Part shown: piece after piece, positions 1 through 9,753 of the stretch | How the letters are laid out: every line of letters starts with the position of its first letter | Numbering within the stretch: position 1 is the stretch's first letter | Assembly: GCA_017625155.1 (NCBI GenBank) | Contig: JAGALP010000003.1 | Span: forward strand, 62,001-126,000 | Source: Paludibacteraceae bacterium | GTDB taxonomy: Bacteria; Bacteroidota; Bacteroidia; Bacteroidales; Paludibacteraceae | Reading direction: 5' to 3' | DNA length: 64,000 nt | The notes under the pieces: model-generated | What the model saw: only the letters and a program-made list of their open reading frames with translations | Databases searched by the model: none | Told to the model about the DNA's origin: nothing | Translations under genes and position numbers: made by a program

Positions 1-102
1 AAGATCCGTTCTTTCCGCAAACCAGAGCCATATAAGGGTAAAGGTATTAAGTTCCAAGGTGAAGTTGTTCGTCGTAAAGCTGGTAAATCGGCTGGTAAAT
101 AA
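1..102 (+). CDS. rplF: 50S ribosomal protein L6, 3' end (partial)
   Basis: Open reading frame entering from the left edge; only the last 33 residues are visible. The C-terminus has the L6 signature [13 protein letters not shown] followed by a basic [14 protein letters not shown]-type end and a TAA stop. L6 binds 23S rRNA near the sarcin-ricin loop. It is followed after 17 nt by L18 and S5, the standard spc-operon order, so the assignment is secure although the start lies outside the window. Confidence 0.97.
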   Translation, partial: KIRSFRKPEPYKGKGIKFQGEVVRRKAGKSAGK

Positions 103-119
103 TTAGAAAGGAATAAGTT

Positions 120-464
120 ATGAATCAGAAAATTGCAAGAAGACTTAAAATTAAAGCATCTATCCGTACACGTGTTTCGGGTACAGCTGAGCGTCCTCGT
201 CTGACAGTATTCCGTAGCAACAGCCAAATCTACGCGCAAGTTATCGACGATTTGCAAGGTAAAACACTTGCAGCTGCATCTTCGCTCGCTATTAAAGATA
301 AAATGACCAAAACAGAGAAGGCTGCTCAAGTAGGCCGCCTCATCGCTGAAGCTGCTAAAGCTGCTGGCGTGGAGGCTGTAGTATTTGATCGCAATGGCTA
401 CCTCTATCACGGTCGAGTTAAATCATTGGCAGACGCTGCCCGCGAGGCAGGTCTCAAATTCTAA
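120..464 (+). CDS. rplR: 50S ribosomal protein L18
   Basis: A 114-residue protein of normal L18 length. It binds 5S rRNA and helps dock it in the central protuberance of the 50S subunit. The basic N-terminus ([16 protein letters not shown]), the [10 protein letters not shown] strand and the C-terminal [17 protein letters not shown] helix are typical of the family. The ATG at 120 follows L6 by 17 nt and S5 starts 15 nt downstream, as expected for the spc operon. Codon use is biased as in highly expressed genes. Confidence 0.98.
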   Translation: MNQKIARRLKIKASIRTRVSGTAERPRLTVFRSNSQIYAQVIDDLQGKTLAAASSLAIKDKMTKTEKAAQVGRLIAEAAKAAGVEAVVFDRNGYLYHGRVKSLADAAREAGLKF

Positions 465-479
465 AACAAAGAGACTGTT

Positions 480-986
480 ATGAATCGAGTAAAATCAACA
501 CAAGACTTGGAGCTCAAGGAGCGCCTAGTTGCTGTCAACCGCGTAACCAAAGTTACGAAAGGTGGACGTACTTTCACATTTGCAGCCATCGTTGTTGTAG
601 GAAATGAGGCTGGTATCGTAGGTTGGGGTCTTGGTAAAGCTGGCGAAGTTACCGCAGCTATCTCTAAGGCTACAGAATCTGCAAAGAAGAATCTTATCCA
701 AGTACCAGTACTCAAAGGTACTGTACCTCACGAGCAATATGCTAAGTTCGGTGGCGCTCGCGTTTATCTCCAACCTGCTTCTCACGGTACCGGAGTAAAA
801 GCCGGTGGTGCTATGCGTGCCGTATTGGAGTCTGCTGGTGTAACTGACATCTTAGCTAAATCTAAAGGTTCTTCTAACCCTCACAACCTCGTTAAGGCTA
901 CTATCGCGGCTCTCGGCGAAATGCGCGATGCTCGTACTGTAGCTCAAAACCGTGGCGTGAGCTTATCAACAGTGTTTAACGGTTAA
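480..986 (+). CDS. rpsE: 30S ribosomal protein S5
   Basis: A 168-residue S5. The N-terminal double-stranded-RNA-binding fold shows [19 protein letters not shown], with the GGR loop where spectinomycin-resistance changes arise in other species; the C-terminal domain has the [15 protein letters not shown] segment. S5 acts at the 30S decoding region and affects accuracy. It lies between L18 and L30 with 15-nt spacing on both sides, in the canonical order. Nothing unusual is seen. Confidence 0.98.
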   Translation: MNRVKSTQDLELKERLVAVNRVTKVTKGGRTFTFAAIVVVGNEAGIVGWGLGKAGEVTAAISKATESAKKNLIQVPVLKGTVPHEQYAKFGGARVYLQPASHGTGVKAGGAMRAVLESAGVTDILAKSKGSSNPHNLVKATIAALGEMRDARTVAQNRGVSLSTVFNG

Positions 987-1001
987 TAATTTGTGAAAAT
1001 C

Positions 1002-1178
1002 ATGGCAACAATCAAAGTTCAAAAAGTACGCAGCACAATCGGCTGCCCACAAGTGCAAAAAGATACTATGTTGGCGCTTGGTCTTCGCAAGATGAATGCC
1101 GTAGTTGAGCATGAGGCAACTCCTGCTATCCTCGGTATGGTTAACAAAGTAAAACACTTGGTAAAAGTAATTGATTAA
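1002..1178 (+). CDS. rpmD: 50S ribosomal protein L30
   Basis: A 58-residue L30 when started at the ATG at 1002 (MATIKVQKVRSTIG). A GTG at 993 is in frame, but it would add three residues not normally present in L30 and leaves almost no gap after S5, so the ATG is preferred. The NKVKHLVKVID C-terminus is typical. It is a small 50S protein that contacts 23S rRNA domain II, co-transcribed with S5 and L15. Confidence 0.96.
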   Translation: MATIKVQKVRSTIGCPQVQKDTMLALGLRKMNAVVEHEATPAILGMVNKVKHLVKVID

Positions 1179-1197
1179 TTGTAAAAATCGTAGCATT

Positions 1198-1644
1198 ATG
1201 GAATTAAATAATTTAACGCCAGCTGCTGGTTCAGTAAAGACCGCTAAGCGTATCGGTCGTGGTCCTGGTTCAGGACTCGGTGGTACCTCTACTCGTGGTC
1301 ACAAGGGTGCTAAGTCACGCTCTGGTTACTCTAAGAAAATTGGTTTCGAGGGTGGTCAGATGCCTATGCAACGCCGCTTGCCTAAGTTTGGTTTCCAAAA
1401 CATCAACCGCGTTGAGTACAAAGCTATCAATCTTTCTACTCTTCAAGCACTTGCTGAAGCTAAAAACCTCGAGAAGATCGGCTTGATCGAACTCCACGAG
1501 GCTGGCTTCATCAACAAAACTCAATTGGTGAAGATTCTTGGAAACGGTACCCTTACTGCAAAATTGACAGTAGAAGCTAACGCTTTCAGTAAATCTGCTG
1601 AAGCTGCTATCACAGCTGCTGGTGGTACTATCAACAAAATCTAA
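1198..1644 (+). CDS. rplO: 50S ribosomal protein L15
   Basis: A 148-residue L15 from the ATG at 1198 (MELNNLTPAAGSVK). An upstream TTG at 1171 overlaps L30 and would add an atypical N-terminus, so it is rejected as the start. The glycine- and arginine-rich N-terminal extension (GRGPGSGLGGTSTRGHKGAK) that threads into 23S rRNA is clear, followed by the globular C-terminal domain. It ends 5 nt before secY, as in most bacterial spc operons. Confidence 0.97.
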   Translation: MELNNLTPAAGSVKTAKRIGRGPGSGLGGTSTRGHKGAKSRSGYSKKIGFEGGQMPMQRRLPKFGFQNINRVEYKAINLSTLQALAEAKNLEKIGLIELHEAGFINKTQLVKILGNGTLTAKLTVEANAFSKSAEAAITAAGGTINKI

Positions 1645-1649
1645 TTAGT

Positions 1650-2990
1650 ATGCGTAAGTTTATTCAAACAATCCAAAATATCTGGAAGATCGAAGATCTC
1701 CGTAGCCGATTGGGAGTAACACTTTTGTTTGTGCTCATCTATCGTTTCGGTTCTTTCGTAGTACTTCCTGGTATCGACCCAACAGCCCTCACCGCTTTGC
1801 AAGCGCAAACAGCGGGAGGTCTGATGGCACTCTTGGATATGTTCTCAGGTGGCGCCTTCTCCAATGCTTCTATTTTTGCATTGGGTATCATGCCTTACAT
1901 CTCTGCATCTATCGTAATCCAACTGCTCACTATCGCAGTGCCTTACTTCCAAAAGATGCAAAAAGAGGGTGAGTCTGGTCGCCAAAAGATGAACCAAATC
2001 ACTCGTTACCTCACAGTGGCTATCCTCCTTTTCCAAGGTCCTAGCTACTTGGTTAACCTCTCTGTGCAAATGGCACAAGCTGGTCAAGCCATCTCTGTAG
2101 GTTTCAACTGGTTCACCATCTCTTCTACTATCCTCCTCTGCGCGGGCTCTATGTTCGTGATGTGGTTGGGTGAGCGTATTACAGACCGTGGTATTGGTAA
2201 TGGCATTTCCTTTATCATTCTTATCGGTATTATTGCTCGTTTCCCTGCCGCTATCATCCAAGAGTTCTCTTCACGCTTGAACGAAGGTGGTGGTTTGATG
2301 GTCTTCATCCTTGAGATCATTCTCCTCTTGTTCGTGTTTGCATTTGCGATCCTCCTCGTACAAGGTACACGCCGTATCCCTGTACAATATGCTAAACGCA
2401 TGGTGGGTAACAAGCAATATGGTGGCGTACGTCAGTACATTCCTCTCAAGGTGAATGCTGCTAACGTGATGCCTATCATCTTCGCACAAGCTATCATGTT
2501 TATCCCTATCGCACTTGCTGGATTCTCTGCTTCAGAGAGCGCTAGCGCTTTCACTCGTGCTTTCATGGATAACGATGGCTTCTGGTACAACGCTGTATTT
2601 GCAATCTTGATCATCGTTTTCACCTATTTCTACACCGCGATTATCATCAACCCTGTACAAATGGCTGAAAACCTTAAGCTCAACAACGGCTTCATCCCTG
2701 GCGTTAAACCAGGTAAGAAGACTGCTGAGTATATCGACTCTATCATGACACGCTTGACATTGCCTGGCTCTTGCCTCTTGGCTATCATCGCTATTTTGCC
2801 TGCTTTTGCTCGCCTTGCTGGTGTGAGCATGGGATTCGCGCAATTCTTCGGTGGTACATCATTGCTCATCATGGTAGGTGTTGTCTTGGATACGCTACAA
2901 CAAATCGAGAGCAAACTCCTTGAGCGTCACTATGATGGCTTCTATGAGTCAGGTATGCGCATCAAGGGTCGCTCCGCTATGGCTTATTAA
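1650..2990 (+). CDS. secY: Protein translocase subunit SecY
   Basis: A 446-residue inner-membrane protein with about ten hydrophobic segments. It is the channel of the SecYEG general secretion translocon. The N-terminal IWKIEDLRSRLGVTLLFVLIYR start of TM1 and the cytoplasmic loop with GMRIKGRSAMAY at the C-terminus fit SecY. The plug and early TM2 region shows MLDMFSGGAFSNASIFALG, a highly conserved SecY stretch. It lies between L15 and Map with gaps of only 5 nt, so it is translated as part of the ribosomal operon. Confidence 0.98.
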   Translation: MRKFIQTIQNIWKIEDLRSRLGVTLLFVLIYRFGSFVVLPGIDPTALTALQAQTAGGLMALLDMFSGGAFSNASIFALGIMPYISASIVIQLLTIAVPYFQKMQKEGESGRQKMNQITRYLTVAILLFQGPSYLVNLSVQMAQAGQAISVGFNWFTISSTILLCAGSMFVMWLGERITDRGIGNGISFIILIGIIARFPAAIIQEFSSRLNEGGGLMVFILEIILLLFVFAFAILLVQGTRRIPVQYAKRMVGNKQYGGVRQYIPLKVNAANVMPIIFAQAIMFIPIALAGFSASESASAFTRAFMDNDGFWYNAVFAILIIVFTYFYTAIIINPVQMAENLKLNNGFIPGVKPGKKTAEYIDSIMTRLTLPGSCLLAIIAILPAFARLAGVSMGFAQFFGGTSLLIMVGVVLDTLQQIESKLLERHYDGFYESGMRIKGRSAMAY

Positions 2991-2995
2991 GAAGA

Positions 2996-3781
2996 ATGAT
3001 ATACCTAAAGACTGATGAAGAAGTCGAGCTGATGCGTCGCAGTAATGACCTGCTCGGAAGGACTTTGGCTGAAGTGGCCAAAGTCATCCGACCAGGGGTT
3101 ACTACTGCGGAACTGGACAAAGTGGCTTATGAGTTTATCTGCGACAACGGAGGTGTTCCTTCTTGCCTCGGATATGAGGGCTATCCTGCCACCTTGTGCA
3201 CATCGGTCAACGAGCAAGTTGTTCACGGCATCCCTTCCGATAAGGTGGTGCTCAAGGATGGCGATATCGTGTCGGTGGACACAGTGGTTCAACTCAATGG
3301 CTTTTGTGCTGACTCAGCATATACTTTCCCTGTGGGCGAAGTGGCTCCTGAGGTGTTGCAATTGATGCGCACAACCAAACAGGCGCTTTATCTCGGCATC
3401 GAACAAGCAGTCACAGGACGCCGTCTTGGCGATATTGGTGCTGCCATACAAAATCATTGCGAGAAAGCAGGTTATTCTGTGGTTCGCGAATTTGTTGGAC
3501 ATGGCATCGGGCGTGATATGCACGAGGAACCTGAGGTATGCAACTATGGACGTCGTGGCAATGGTATTGTACTCAAATCGGGTATGACACTGGCCATCGA
3601 ACCAATGATTTGTCTTGGACGACGCAATGTCATCATCGAAAGTGATGGATGGACAGCGCGTACTGCCGACCGCAAACCTGCGGCTCATTACGAACATAGC
3701 GTATGCGTGCGCAACGGCAAGGCAGACATATTGTCCACATTCGACTATATTCAACAAGTATTAGGAGATCGTTTTATTTAA
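2996..3781 (+). CDS. map: Type I methionine aminopeptidase
   Basis: A 261-residue enzyme that removes the N-terminal Met from nascent proteins. The dinuclear-metal ligands are recognisable: Asp in [11 protein letters not shown] and the following FCADSAYTF, His in [12 protein letters not shown], Glu in LAIEPM and Glu in YEHSVCV. Length and order match type Ia enzymes without an N-terminal zinc extension. It starts 5 nt after secY and is followed by infA after 16 nt, the usual secY-map-infA arrangement. Confidence 0.97.
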   Translation: MIYLKTDEEVELMRRSNDLLGRTLAEVAKVIRPGVTTAELDKVAYEFICDNGGVPSCLGYEGYPATLCTSVNEQVVHGIPSDKVVLKDGDIVSVDTVVQLNGFCADSAYTFPVGEVAPEVLQLMRTTKQALYLGIEQAVTGRRLGDIGAAIQNHCEKAGYSVVREFVGHGIGRDMHEEPEVCNYGRRGNGIVLKSGMTLAIEPMICLGRRNVIIESDGWTARTADRKPAAHYEHSVCVRNGKADILSTFDYIQQVLGDRFI

Positions 3782-3797
3782 TATCAACCAAAGTATT

Positions 3798-4016
3798 ATG
3801 GCAAAACAAGATGCAATTGAAGTAGATGGAACCGTAACCGAGGCGTTGTCCAACGCGATGTTCCGTGTACAATTAGAAAGTGGTCATGTCATCATCGCTC
3901 ACATCTCTGGTAAGATGCGTCAGCATTACATCAAGATTCTTCCTGGTGACCGTGTGAAAGTGGAGATGAGTCCATATGACCTCACTAAAGGACGTATTTC
4001 GTTCCGTTATAAATAA
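3798..4016 (+). CDS. infA: Translation initiation factor IF-1
   Basis: A 72-residue single OB-fold protein ([20 protein letters not shown] at the start, [18 protein letters not shown] near the end) that occupies the ribosomal A site during initiation. Length is exactly typical. The gene sits between map and rpmJ in the ribosomal operon, as in many bacteria. No anomalies are seen. Confidence 0.98.
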   Translation: MAKQDAIEVDGTVTEALSNAMFRVQLESGHVIIAHISGKMRQHYIKILPGDRVKVEMSPYDLTKGRISFRYK

Positions 4017-4039
4017 CAAAACTCTAAAACTCTATTAAA

Positions 4040-4156
4040 ATGAAAGTTAGAGCATCTGTAAAAAAGCGCAATGCGGATTGCAAAATCGTACGCCGCAAAG
4101 GTCGCTTGTATGTAATTAACAAAAAAGAACCAAAAATGAAAATGCGTCAAGGATAA
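4040..4156 (+). CDS. rpmJ: 50S ribosomal protein L36, zinc-free form
   Basis: A 38-codon gene starting at ATG 4040 ([20 protein letters not shown]) and ending MRQG before TAA. The fold is L36, but only Cys14 remains of the C-x2-C...C...H zinc ribbon. Loss of the zinc ligands is the cysteine-poor form usual in Bacteroidetes. It lies 23 nt after infA and 50 nt before rpsM. Confidence 0.96.
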   Translation: MKVRASVKKRNADCKIVRRKGRLYVINKKEPKMKMRQG

Positions 4157-4206
4157 GCATTTCATAGAGGTAAACATTTAAAAACAATATCCTTAAGTAA
4201 TTAATT

Positions 4207-4587
4207 ATGGCTATAAGAATTGTCGGTGTAGATTTACCACAAAACAAGTGTGGCGAAGTCGGTTTGACTTACATCTACGGAATAGGTCGTTCAAGCGCAA
4301 AGAAGATCTTGGCAGAGGCAGGCGTTGACCCAAGCATCAAGGTACAAGATTGGACGGATGACCAAGCAGCTAAAATTCGTGAGATTATCGGTGCTAAGTA
4401 CAAAGTAGAAGGTGATCTCCGTTCAGAAACACAACTTAACATCAAGCGATTGATGGATATCGGTTGCTACCGTGGTGTGCGTCACCGTATTGGTCTTCCA
4501 TTGCGTGGTCAATCTACCAAAAACAACGCTCGTACGCGTAAAGGTAAAAAGAAAACTGTTGCTAACAAGAAGAAAGCGACTAAGTAA
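4207..4587 (+). CDS. rpsM: 30S ribosomal protein S13
   Basis: A 126-residue S13 with the N-terminal helix-two-turn-helix region ([20 protein letters not shown]) and the conserved [20 protein letters not shown] segment, ending in a long Lys-rich tail. S13 sits in the head of the 30S subunit and contacts tRNA and the 50S. It starts the S13-S11-S4-RpoA-L17 (alpha operon) segment, here continuous with the spc genes. Confidence 0.98.
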   Translation: MAIRIVGVDLPQNKCGEVGLTYIYGIGRSSAKKILAEAGVDPSIKVQDWTDDQAAKIREIIGAKYKVEGDLRSETQLNIKRLMDIGCYRGVRHRIGLPLRGQSTKNNARTRKGKKKTVANKKKATK

Positions 4588-4611
4588 TCAACCCTGTAAT
4601 ATCTATCAATT

Positions 4612-5001
4612 ATGGCAAAGAAAACTGTTGCAGCTAAGAAGCGCGTTGTAAAGATTGACGGTGTTGGTCAACTTCACGTAATGTCTTCTTTCAACAATGT
4701 GATTGTTACAATCGCTAACGGCGAAGGTCAAGTTATCTCTTGGTCATCTGCTGGTAAAATGGGCTTCCGTGGCTCTAAAAAGAATACTCCATATGCAGCT
4801 CAGACTGCTGCTGAGGATTGCGCAAAGGTCGCTTTCGACCTCGGTTTGCGCAAAGTAAAAGCGTATGTTAAAGGTCCTGGACAAGGCCGTGAGAGCGCTA
4901 TCCGTGCGTGTGCTAACGCTGGTATCGCAGTAACCGAAATCGTTGACGTTACTCCTATGCCTCACAATGGTTGCCGTCCTCCTAAACGTCGTCGTGTATA
5001 A
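4612..5001 (+). CDS. rpsK: 30S ribosomal protein S11
   Basis: A 129-residue S11 with a Lys-rich N-terminal tail and the conserved [20 protein letters not shown] and [18 protein letters not shown] segments, ending CRPPKRRRV. It lies on the 30S platform near the mRNA Shine-Dalgarno cleft. It follows S13 by 24 nt and precedes S4 by 27 nt, the usual order. Confidence 0.98.
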   Translation: MAKKTVAAKKRVVKIDGVGQLHVMSSFNNVIVTIANGEGQVISWSSAGKMGFRGSKKNTPYAAQTAAEDCAKVAFDLGLRKVKAYVKGPGQGRESAIRACANAGIAVTEIVDVTPMPHNGCRPPKRRRV

Positions 5002-5028
5002 TTGTTTAACTATTAAAAACGTAAGAAA

Positions 5029-5634
5029 ATGGCAAGATATATTGGACCAAAATCACGTATCGCACGTCGTTTCGGAGAGGCTATCTTCGGCCCAGACAAA
5101 GTGCTTGACAAACGTAACTACGCTCCAGGACAACACGGTGTAAACCGTCGCAAAAAAATGTCTGAGTATGGTACTCAGCTCGCTGAAAAGCAAAAAGCTA
5201 AATACACCTATGGTGTACTTGAGCGTCAATTCCGTCTCCTTTTTGCTAAGGCATCACGTATCAAAGGTATTACTGGTGAGATCCTTCTCCAACTCTTGGA
5301 GTCTCGTTTGGATAACATCGTTTACCGTCTTGGTATCGCTCCTACACGTGCTGCTGCGCGTCAGCTCGTTAGCCACCGCCACATCACTGTAGATGGCAAA
5401 GTGGTAAACATCCCTTCATACGAAGTAAAACCAGGTCAAGTCGTAGCTGTTCGTGAGAAAGCTAAATCGCTTGAGGTAATTGCTGCTTCTTTGGATGGTT
5501 TCAACCACAGCAAATACAGCTGGCTCGAGTGGAACGAAGCTGAGAAAGCGGGTAAATACCTCAATATCCCACAACGTGAGGATATCCCTGAGAACATCAA
5601 GGAGCAATTAATCGTCGAGTTGTACTCTAAATAA
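5029..5634 (+). CDS. rpsD: 30S ribosomal protein S4
   Basis: A 201-residue S4, a primary 16S rRNA binder at the five-way junction. The S4 RNA-binding domain is clear in [20 protein letters not shown] and [17 protein letters not shown]. The N-terminal zinc-finger cysteines present in some species are absent ([18 protein letters not shown]), the C-minus form common in this phylum. It is followed by rpoA after 11 nt, and S4 autoregulates this operon in other bacteria. Confidence 0.98.
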   Translation: MARYIGPKSRIARRFGEAIFGPDKVLDKRNYAPGQHGVNRRKKMSEYGTQLAEKQKAKYTYGVLERQFRLLFAKASRIKGITGEILLQLLESRLDNIVYRLGIAPTRAAARQLVSHRHITVDGKVVNIPSYEVKPGQVVAVREKAKSLEVIAASLDGFNHSKYSWLEWNEAEKAGKYLNIPQREDIPENIKEQLIVELYSK

Positions 5635-5645
5635 AAATTAAATTC

Positions 5646-6638
5646 ATGGCAATATTAGATTTTATTAAACCTGAAAAGGTGATCATGTTGGATGCGAGCA
5701 ACACACACGGAATTTTTGAGTTCCGTCCGCTCGAGCCGGGTTACGGTATCACAGTTGGTAACGCTATTCGTCGCGTGCTTATCGGTTCGCTCGAGGGCTT
5801 TGCTATCTGCTCTATTAAGATCAATGGTATTGATCATGAATTTGCTACTATCCCTGGTGTTATCACCGACGTGACCAATCTTATCCTTAACCTCAAGCAA
5901 GTGCGTTTCATCCGCAAAGAAGGATTGGATGCTACCGAAGAGACCATCCGCATGCACGTGAAGGGCAACGACCTTCTCCTTGCTGGCGAGCTCAATAGCT
6001 ACCTCCAATCGTTCGATGTGCTCAACCCTGAGCTACTCCTCGCAGAGATGGACGAAACGGCTGATTTTGAGATTGAAATTAAAATCAATAAAGGACGTGG
6101 TTACGTGTCTGCTGACGAAAATCATGAAGCTAACGATGCTATTGGTGTTTTGGCTATTGATAGCATCTATACTCCAATTCGCAATGTGAAATACAGCATT
6201 GACCCTTACCGTGTAGAGCAACGTACTGACTACGAGAAACTTACTCTCGAAATCACTACCGACGGCTCTATCACTCCTCAAAACGCACTCACTGAGGCTG
6301 CTAAGCTCCTTATCTATCACTTCATGCTCTTCTCTGAAGAACGTATCGTGATTGAGGATCACAGCAAACCAGTGGACAATGCGCTCAACGAGGAGCACCT
6401 CAAGATGCGTCAATTGCTCAACCAACGCCTCATTGATATGGACCTCTCTGTCCGCGCACTCAACTGCTTGAAAGCTGCTGAGGTGGACACTCTCGGTCAA
6501 TTGGTGAAGTATCATCGTTCTGACCTCCTCAAGTTCCGCAACTTCGGTAAGAAATCACTCACCGAACTCGACGAACTCCTCGAGAAGAACGGTCTTGCGT
6601 TTGGCATGGATATTAGCAGATACAAACTTAATGATTAA
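5646..6638 (+). CDS. rpoA: DNA-directed RNA polymerase subunit alpha
   Basis: A 330-residue RNA polymerase alpha subunit. The N-terminal domain that dimerises and scaffolds beta/beta' is visible ([20 protein letters not shown] around residues 30-50), and the C-terminal domain that binds UP elements and activators has [20 protein letters not shown] and [17 protein letters not shown] near residues 265-310. Full length and in its normal place between S4 and L17. Confidence 0.98.
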   Translation: MAILDFIKPEKVIMLDASNTHGIFEFRPLEPGYGITVGNAIRRVLIGSLEGFAICSIKINGIDHEFATIPGVITDVTNLILNLKQVRFIRKEGLDATEETIRMHVKGNDLLLAGELNSYLQSFDVLNPELLLAEMDETADFEIEIKINKGRGYVSADENHEANDAIGVLAIDSIYTPIRNVKYSIDPYRVEQRTDYEKLTLEITTDGSITPQNALTEAAKLLIYHFMLFSEERIVIEDHSKPVDNALNEEHLKMRQLLNQRLIDMDLSVRALNCLKAAEVDTLGQLVKYHRSDLLKFRNFGKKSLTELDELLEKNGLAFGMDISRYKLND

Positions 6639-6657
6639 TTAAAAAAGTAAAACAAAA

Positions 6658-7149
6658 ATGAGACATAATAAGAAATTCAATCATCTTGGTCGTAAAGCTG
6701 CGCACCGTCATGCAATGCTTTCTAATATGGCTTGCTCACTCATCATGCACAAGCGTATTAAGACCACTTTGGCTAAGGCAAAAGCGCTCCGCATGTATGT
6801 AGAGCCACTCCTTACCCATGCAAAAGAGGACACCACAGCTAACCGCCGTCTCGTCTTCGCTAAACTCAAACAAAAAGAGGTTGTTACCGAGCTCTTCCAA
6901 AACGTAGCAGAGAAGATCGCTAACCGTCCAGGTGGCTACACACGTATCCTCCGTACTGGTTTCCGTCTTGGTGATGCTGCTGAGATGTGTATCATCGAGC
7001 TCGTTGACTACAACGAGAACATGCTCAAGACTCCTAAGGCTGCGGCTAAGAAGACCACACGTCGTGCTGGTAAGAAGGCTGCTCCTAAGGCTGAGGCTCC
7101 TGCAGAAGCTCCTGCAGCAGAAGCTCCAGTTGCTGAGGCTGCTGAGTAA
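6658..7149 (+). CDS. rplQ: 50S ribosomal protein L17 with Ala/Pro-rich tail
   Basis: A 163-residue L17. The first ~125 residues are the conserved domain ([20 protein letters not shown] at the start). The last ~35 residues form a basic stretch ([14 protein letters not shown]) and then an Ala/Pro/Glu low-complexity tail, an extension commonly seen in this phylum but variable in length. It is the last gene of the ribosomal operon; a terminator follows about 50 nt after the stop. Confidence 0.97.
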   Translation: MRHNKKFNHLGRKAAHRHAMLSNMACSLIMHKRIKTTLAKAKALRMYVEPLLTHAKEDTTANRRLVFAKLKQKEVVTELFQNVAEKIANRPGGYTRILRTGFRLGDAAEMCIIELVDYNENMLKTPKAAAKKTTRRAGKKAAPKAEAPAEAPAAEAPVAEAAE

Positions 7150-7157
7150 ATACGGCT

Positions 7158-7196
7158 TGTCCGACGTGCCTGAGCTTTCCGACACGTCCGACTGCT
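7158..7196. repeat. Imperfect palindrome with three TCCGAC words
   Basis: Directly after rplQ, the word TCCGAC occurs three times within about 35 nt (near 7160, 7179 and 7188). GTCCGACGTG and CACGTCCGAC form an inverted repeat with one mismatch. It resembles, without matching, the periodic-word elements at other gene ends in this window. Function unknown. Confidence 0.4.
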
Positions 7197-7200
7197 ACCC

Positions 7201-7236
7201 AAAAATCGCATTCTTCCAAAGAGTGCGATTTTTTAT
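7201..7236 (+). terminator. Rho-independent terminator of the ribosomal operon
   Basis: AAAATCGCATTCTT and AAGAGTGCGATTTT form a 14-bp stem with one mismatch around a 3-nt loop, running into a T-rich tail. It lies about 50 nt past the rplQ stop, where the S10-spc-alpha transcript should end. Confidence 0.85.
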
Positions 7237-7362
7237 TTCTTAATGATTGTTTTAACTATAAATGTCGAATCTTACTAATTTGTATTTTTTAATATCTAAA
7301 TAAGAGTACATAAGATATTGATATGTTGTTAAGTTAAAGAAAAAGAATTTCTTTCTTAGGAA

Positions 7363-7393
7363 TTGCATATATTAAAAAAAAGTTGTACCTTTG
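7363..7393 (+). promoter_or_regulatory. Bacteroidetes-type promoter for the holB-ricT-gldH run
   Basis: TTG at 7363 and TACCTTTG at 7386, separated by 20 nt, fit the phylum consensus for the primary sigma factor. It sits 20 nt before the chosen holB start and is the only such pair between the ribosomal terminator and holB. Confidence 0.8.
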
Positions 7394-7412
7394 TAGGCTA
7401 ATTTGTATAACT

Positions 7413-8558
7413 ATGCGATTTTGTGAAATTGTAGGGCAAGAAGAAGTAAAACGACAGTTGTGTCAAGCAGTACGTGATAGACGTATTGCTCATGCACAAT
7501 TGTTTACGGGCATATCAGGTGTAGGGAAATTGTCTTTGGCACTTGCGTATGCACAATACTTGGCTTGTCCAAATAAAAGCGAGAGTGATTCATGTGGTGT
7601 GTGCCCAAGTTGCTTGCAATATCAGAAATTGCAACATCCTGATTTGCATTTTGCATTTCCGATAGTAAAAGGTGAAGACGGCGACGTGTGTGATGATTTT
7701 GTGGATAAGTTTAGGAGCTTGATATTAGAGGAGCATTATTTTGATTTAGATGATTGGTATCGTAGAATGGGTGTGGAAACGAAGCAGGGAATGATATACG
7801 AGAAAGAGAGTAGTGAAATTCTGCGTAAGTTGTCGCTCAAGAGTTTTGGTGATGGCTACAAGGTGATGATAATATGGCAGCCAGAGAAAATGAATACCAC
7901 CTGCGCGAACAAGCTATTGAAACTATTGGAAGAGCCACCAACTAAAACGTTGTTTTTGCTGGTGAGTGAACATCCAGAGCAACTACTGAGTACGGTACTG
8001 TCGCGTGTGCAAGAGGTGCGTGTTCCTCGTTTGTCAAAAGATACCATAGCGGTTGCATTGCGTGGGGAATACTCATGGTTGGGAGAAGAGGAGTCGATGA
8101 ATATAGCACATATGGCGAATGGTAGTTATTTGTCGGCACTACGTGTGATGAGCGAAAATGAAGATAATCAAACTTATTTTGATGACTTTGTGGCATTGAT
8201 GCGCAACGCGTGGTTGGTGGGACAGAAAAAAGATTATAGTGCCCTATTGAAACTACGCCAATGGAGCATGGAAATGGCAGATAGCAAAGTGGGAAGAGAA
8301 AAACAAAAAGCATTTTTGCAATATGCTCAACGGCAACTTCGAGAGAATTATATATACAATTTCGGTTGTAGCGAGATGAATTATCAGACTGAAAAAGAGA
8401 AAGGATTCTCTACTCGGTTTGCACCTTTTATCCACGAAGGAAATGTAGAAAAGATGATGGAAGAATTTGGAAAGGCGGAACAACAAATAGGGCAAAATGG
8501 CAATGCGAAGATTATATTTTTCGATCTTTGCTTGCAGATGATTGTTTTAGTGAAATAG
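7413..8558 (+). CDS. holB: DNA polymerase III subunit delta' (clamp-loader ATPase-like)
   Basis: A 381-residue clamp-loader protein from the ATG at 7413 (MRFCEIVGQEEVKRQL). The longer frame from 7383 would start inside the promoter -7 box, so it is rejected. A P-loop-like GISGVGKLS lies at residues 33-41 and a four-Cys zinc module at C52, C61, C64 and C67 (C-x8-C-x2-C-x2-C), typical of DnaX/HolB proteins. The helicase-like core has NKLLKLLEEPPTKTLFLLVS. The holB-ricT-gldH order is common in Bacteroidetes. It probably acts in the replisome as the stationary clamp-loader subunit. Confidence 0.9.
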   Translation: MRFCEIVGQEEVKRQLCQAVRDRRIAHAQLFTGISGVGKLSLALAYAQYLACPNKSESDSCGVCPSCLQYQKLQHPDLHFAFPIVKGEDGDVCDDFVDKFRSLILEEHYFDLDDWYRRMGVETKQGMIYEKESSEILRKLSLKSFGDGYKVMIIWQPEKMNTTCANKLLKLLEEPPTKTLFLLVSEHPEQLLSTVLSRVQEVRVPRLSKDTIAVALRGEYSWLGEEESMNIAHMANGSYLSALRVMSENEDNQTYFDDFVALMRNAWLVGQKKDYSALLKLRQWSMEMADSKVGREKQKAFLQYAQRQLRENYIYNFGCSEMNYQTEKEKGFSTRFAPFIHEGNVEKMMEEFGKAEQQIGQNGNAKIIFFDLCLQMIVLVK

Positions 8559-8577
8559 TTTACTGATTAATGAATAT

Positions 8578-9753
8578 ATGAAAGAAGATTTTATTATAGA
8601 GAATGGTTCGTGCAGAATCACAAAGAAAGCGGTCAATCATAACCCTAGACATATGTTGCCTGTGGTGGATTGGCTAAGCGATGTGCCTCACACAGGAGAT
8701 GAAGAGGATCTGGTAGAGGTACAATTTAAAAATACTCGCAAAGCATACTATCATAATTCGAACAAATTACCTTTGGAGAAAGGCGTGTCAGTTGTAGTGG
8801 AGGCAAACCCAGGTACAGATTTGGGCGAAGTGACACTGATTGGCAAGTTAGTGCCACTACAAATGAAAAAGAACCGAATCAACACGGAGCGTTATGAAAT
8901 CCGTAGCGTACTGCGATTGGCTACCACAGAGGATTTGACTCGTGCCGAAGAAGCCCACGCGAAAGAACAAGAGACAATGATTAAGTCGCGTCAGTTGGCT
9001 AAGTCGCTTGGGTTGGAAATGAAAATAGGTGATGTGGAATACCAAGGCGATGGTTCGAAAGCGATATTTTATTATATAGCTGATGGCCGTGTGGATTTCC
9101 GCCAGTTGATTAAGGTGTATGCTGAAACCTTCCGTATTCGTATTGAAATGAAGCAGATTGGTGCACGTCAAGAGGCAGGTCGTATTGGAGGTACAGGACC
9201 TTGTGGTAGAGAACTTTGCTGCTCCACGTGGATGACGCAATTCTCCTCTGTAGGAACCAATGCCGCACGCATACAAAACATCTCGTTGAATCCGCAGAAA
9301 TTGGCAGGTCAGTGCGCGAAATTGAAGTGTTGCTTAAACTACGAAGTGCCAGTATATGAAGAGGCGATAAAGAAATTACCTTCACGCAATATTCCGTTGG
9401 AAACAAAAGATGCGACCTATTACTTCTTCTCTTCTGACCCCCTAAAAGGCGAAGTGACATATTCCACCGATTCGCATCGTCCTGCTAATCTAGAAACAAT
9501 TACTCCTGCCAAAGCGCATGAGATAATAGAAATGAATCGCAGAGGGGAAAAGCCATTGAATTTAGGGGGCAAGCAGTCGGCAGTAGTGATTATGGAAACA
9601 GATTATCAGAATGTGGTTGGACAAGATGATTTAACGCGTTTTGATAAGAAAAAGAATAAAAACAATGGTGGTCATCGTGGAGGAAGAAACAATGATCATC
9701 GCAACAATAATCGCAGAAATCATGAAAAAGGTAATTCTTCTCACGCTGATTAG
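8578..9753 (+). CDS. ricT: PSP1-domain protein, RicT/YaaT homologue
   Basis: A 391-residue PSP1-domain protein. The cysteine signatures GPCGRELCCSTW (near residue 210) and CAKLKCCLNYE (near residue 250) are those of RicT/YaaT, which in Bacillus forms an iron-sulfur-containing complex with RicA and RicF and affects RNA maturation. The last ~40 residues are a Lys/Arg/Asn/His-rich low-complexity tail. It starts 19 nt after holB, and its 3' end overlaps the start of gldH by 32 nt. The partners RicA and RicF are not in the window, so the role here is inferred from family only. Confidence 0.87.
   Translation: MKEDFIIENGSCRITKKAVNHNPRHMLPVVDWLSDVPHTGDEEDLVEVQFKNTRKAYYHNSNKLPLEKGVSVVVEANPGTDLGEVTLIGKLVPLQMKKNRINTERYEIRSVLRLATTEDLTRAEEAHAKEQETMIKSRQLAKSLGLEMKIGDVEYQGDGSKAIFYYIADGRVDFRQLIKVYAETFRIRIEMKQIGARQEAGRIGGTGPCGRELCCSTWMTQFSSVGTNAARIQNISLNPQKLAGQCAKLKCCLNYEVPVYEEAIKKLPSRNIPLETKDATYYFFSSDPLKGEVTYSTDSHRPANLETITPAKAHEIIEMNRRGEKPLNLGGKQSAVVIMETDYQNVVGQDDLTRFDKKKNKNNGGHRGGRNNDHRNNNRRNHEKGNSSHAD

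Noticed and set aside
993-1001. Longer L30 from GTG at 993
   Set aside because: The ATG at 1002 gives the conserved MATIKVQ start.
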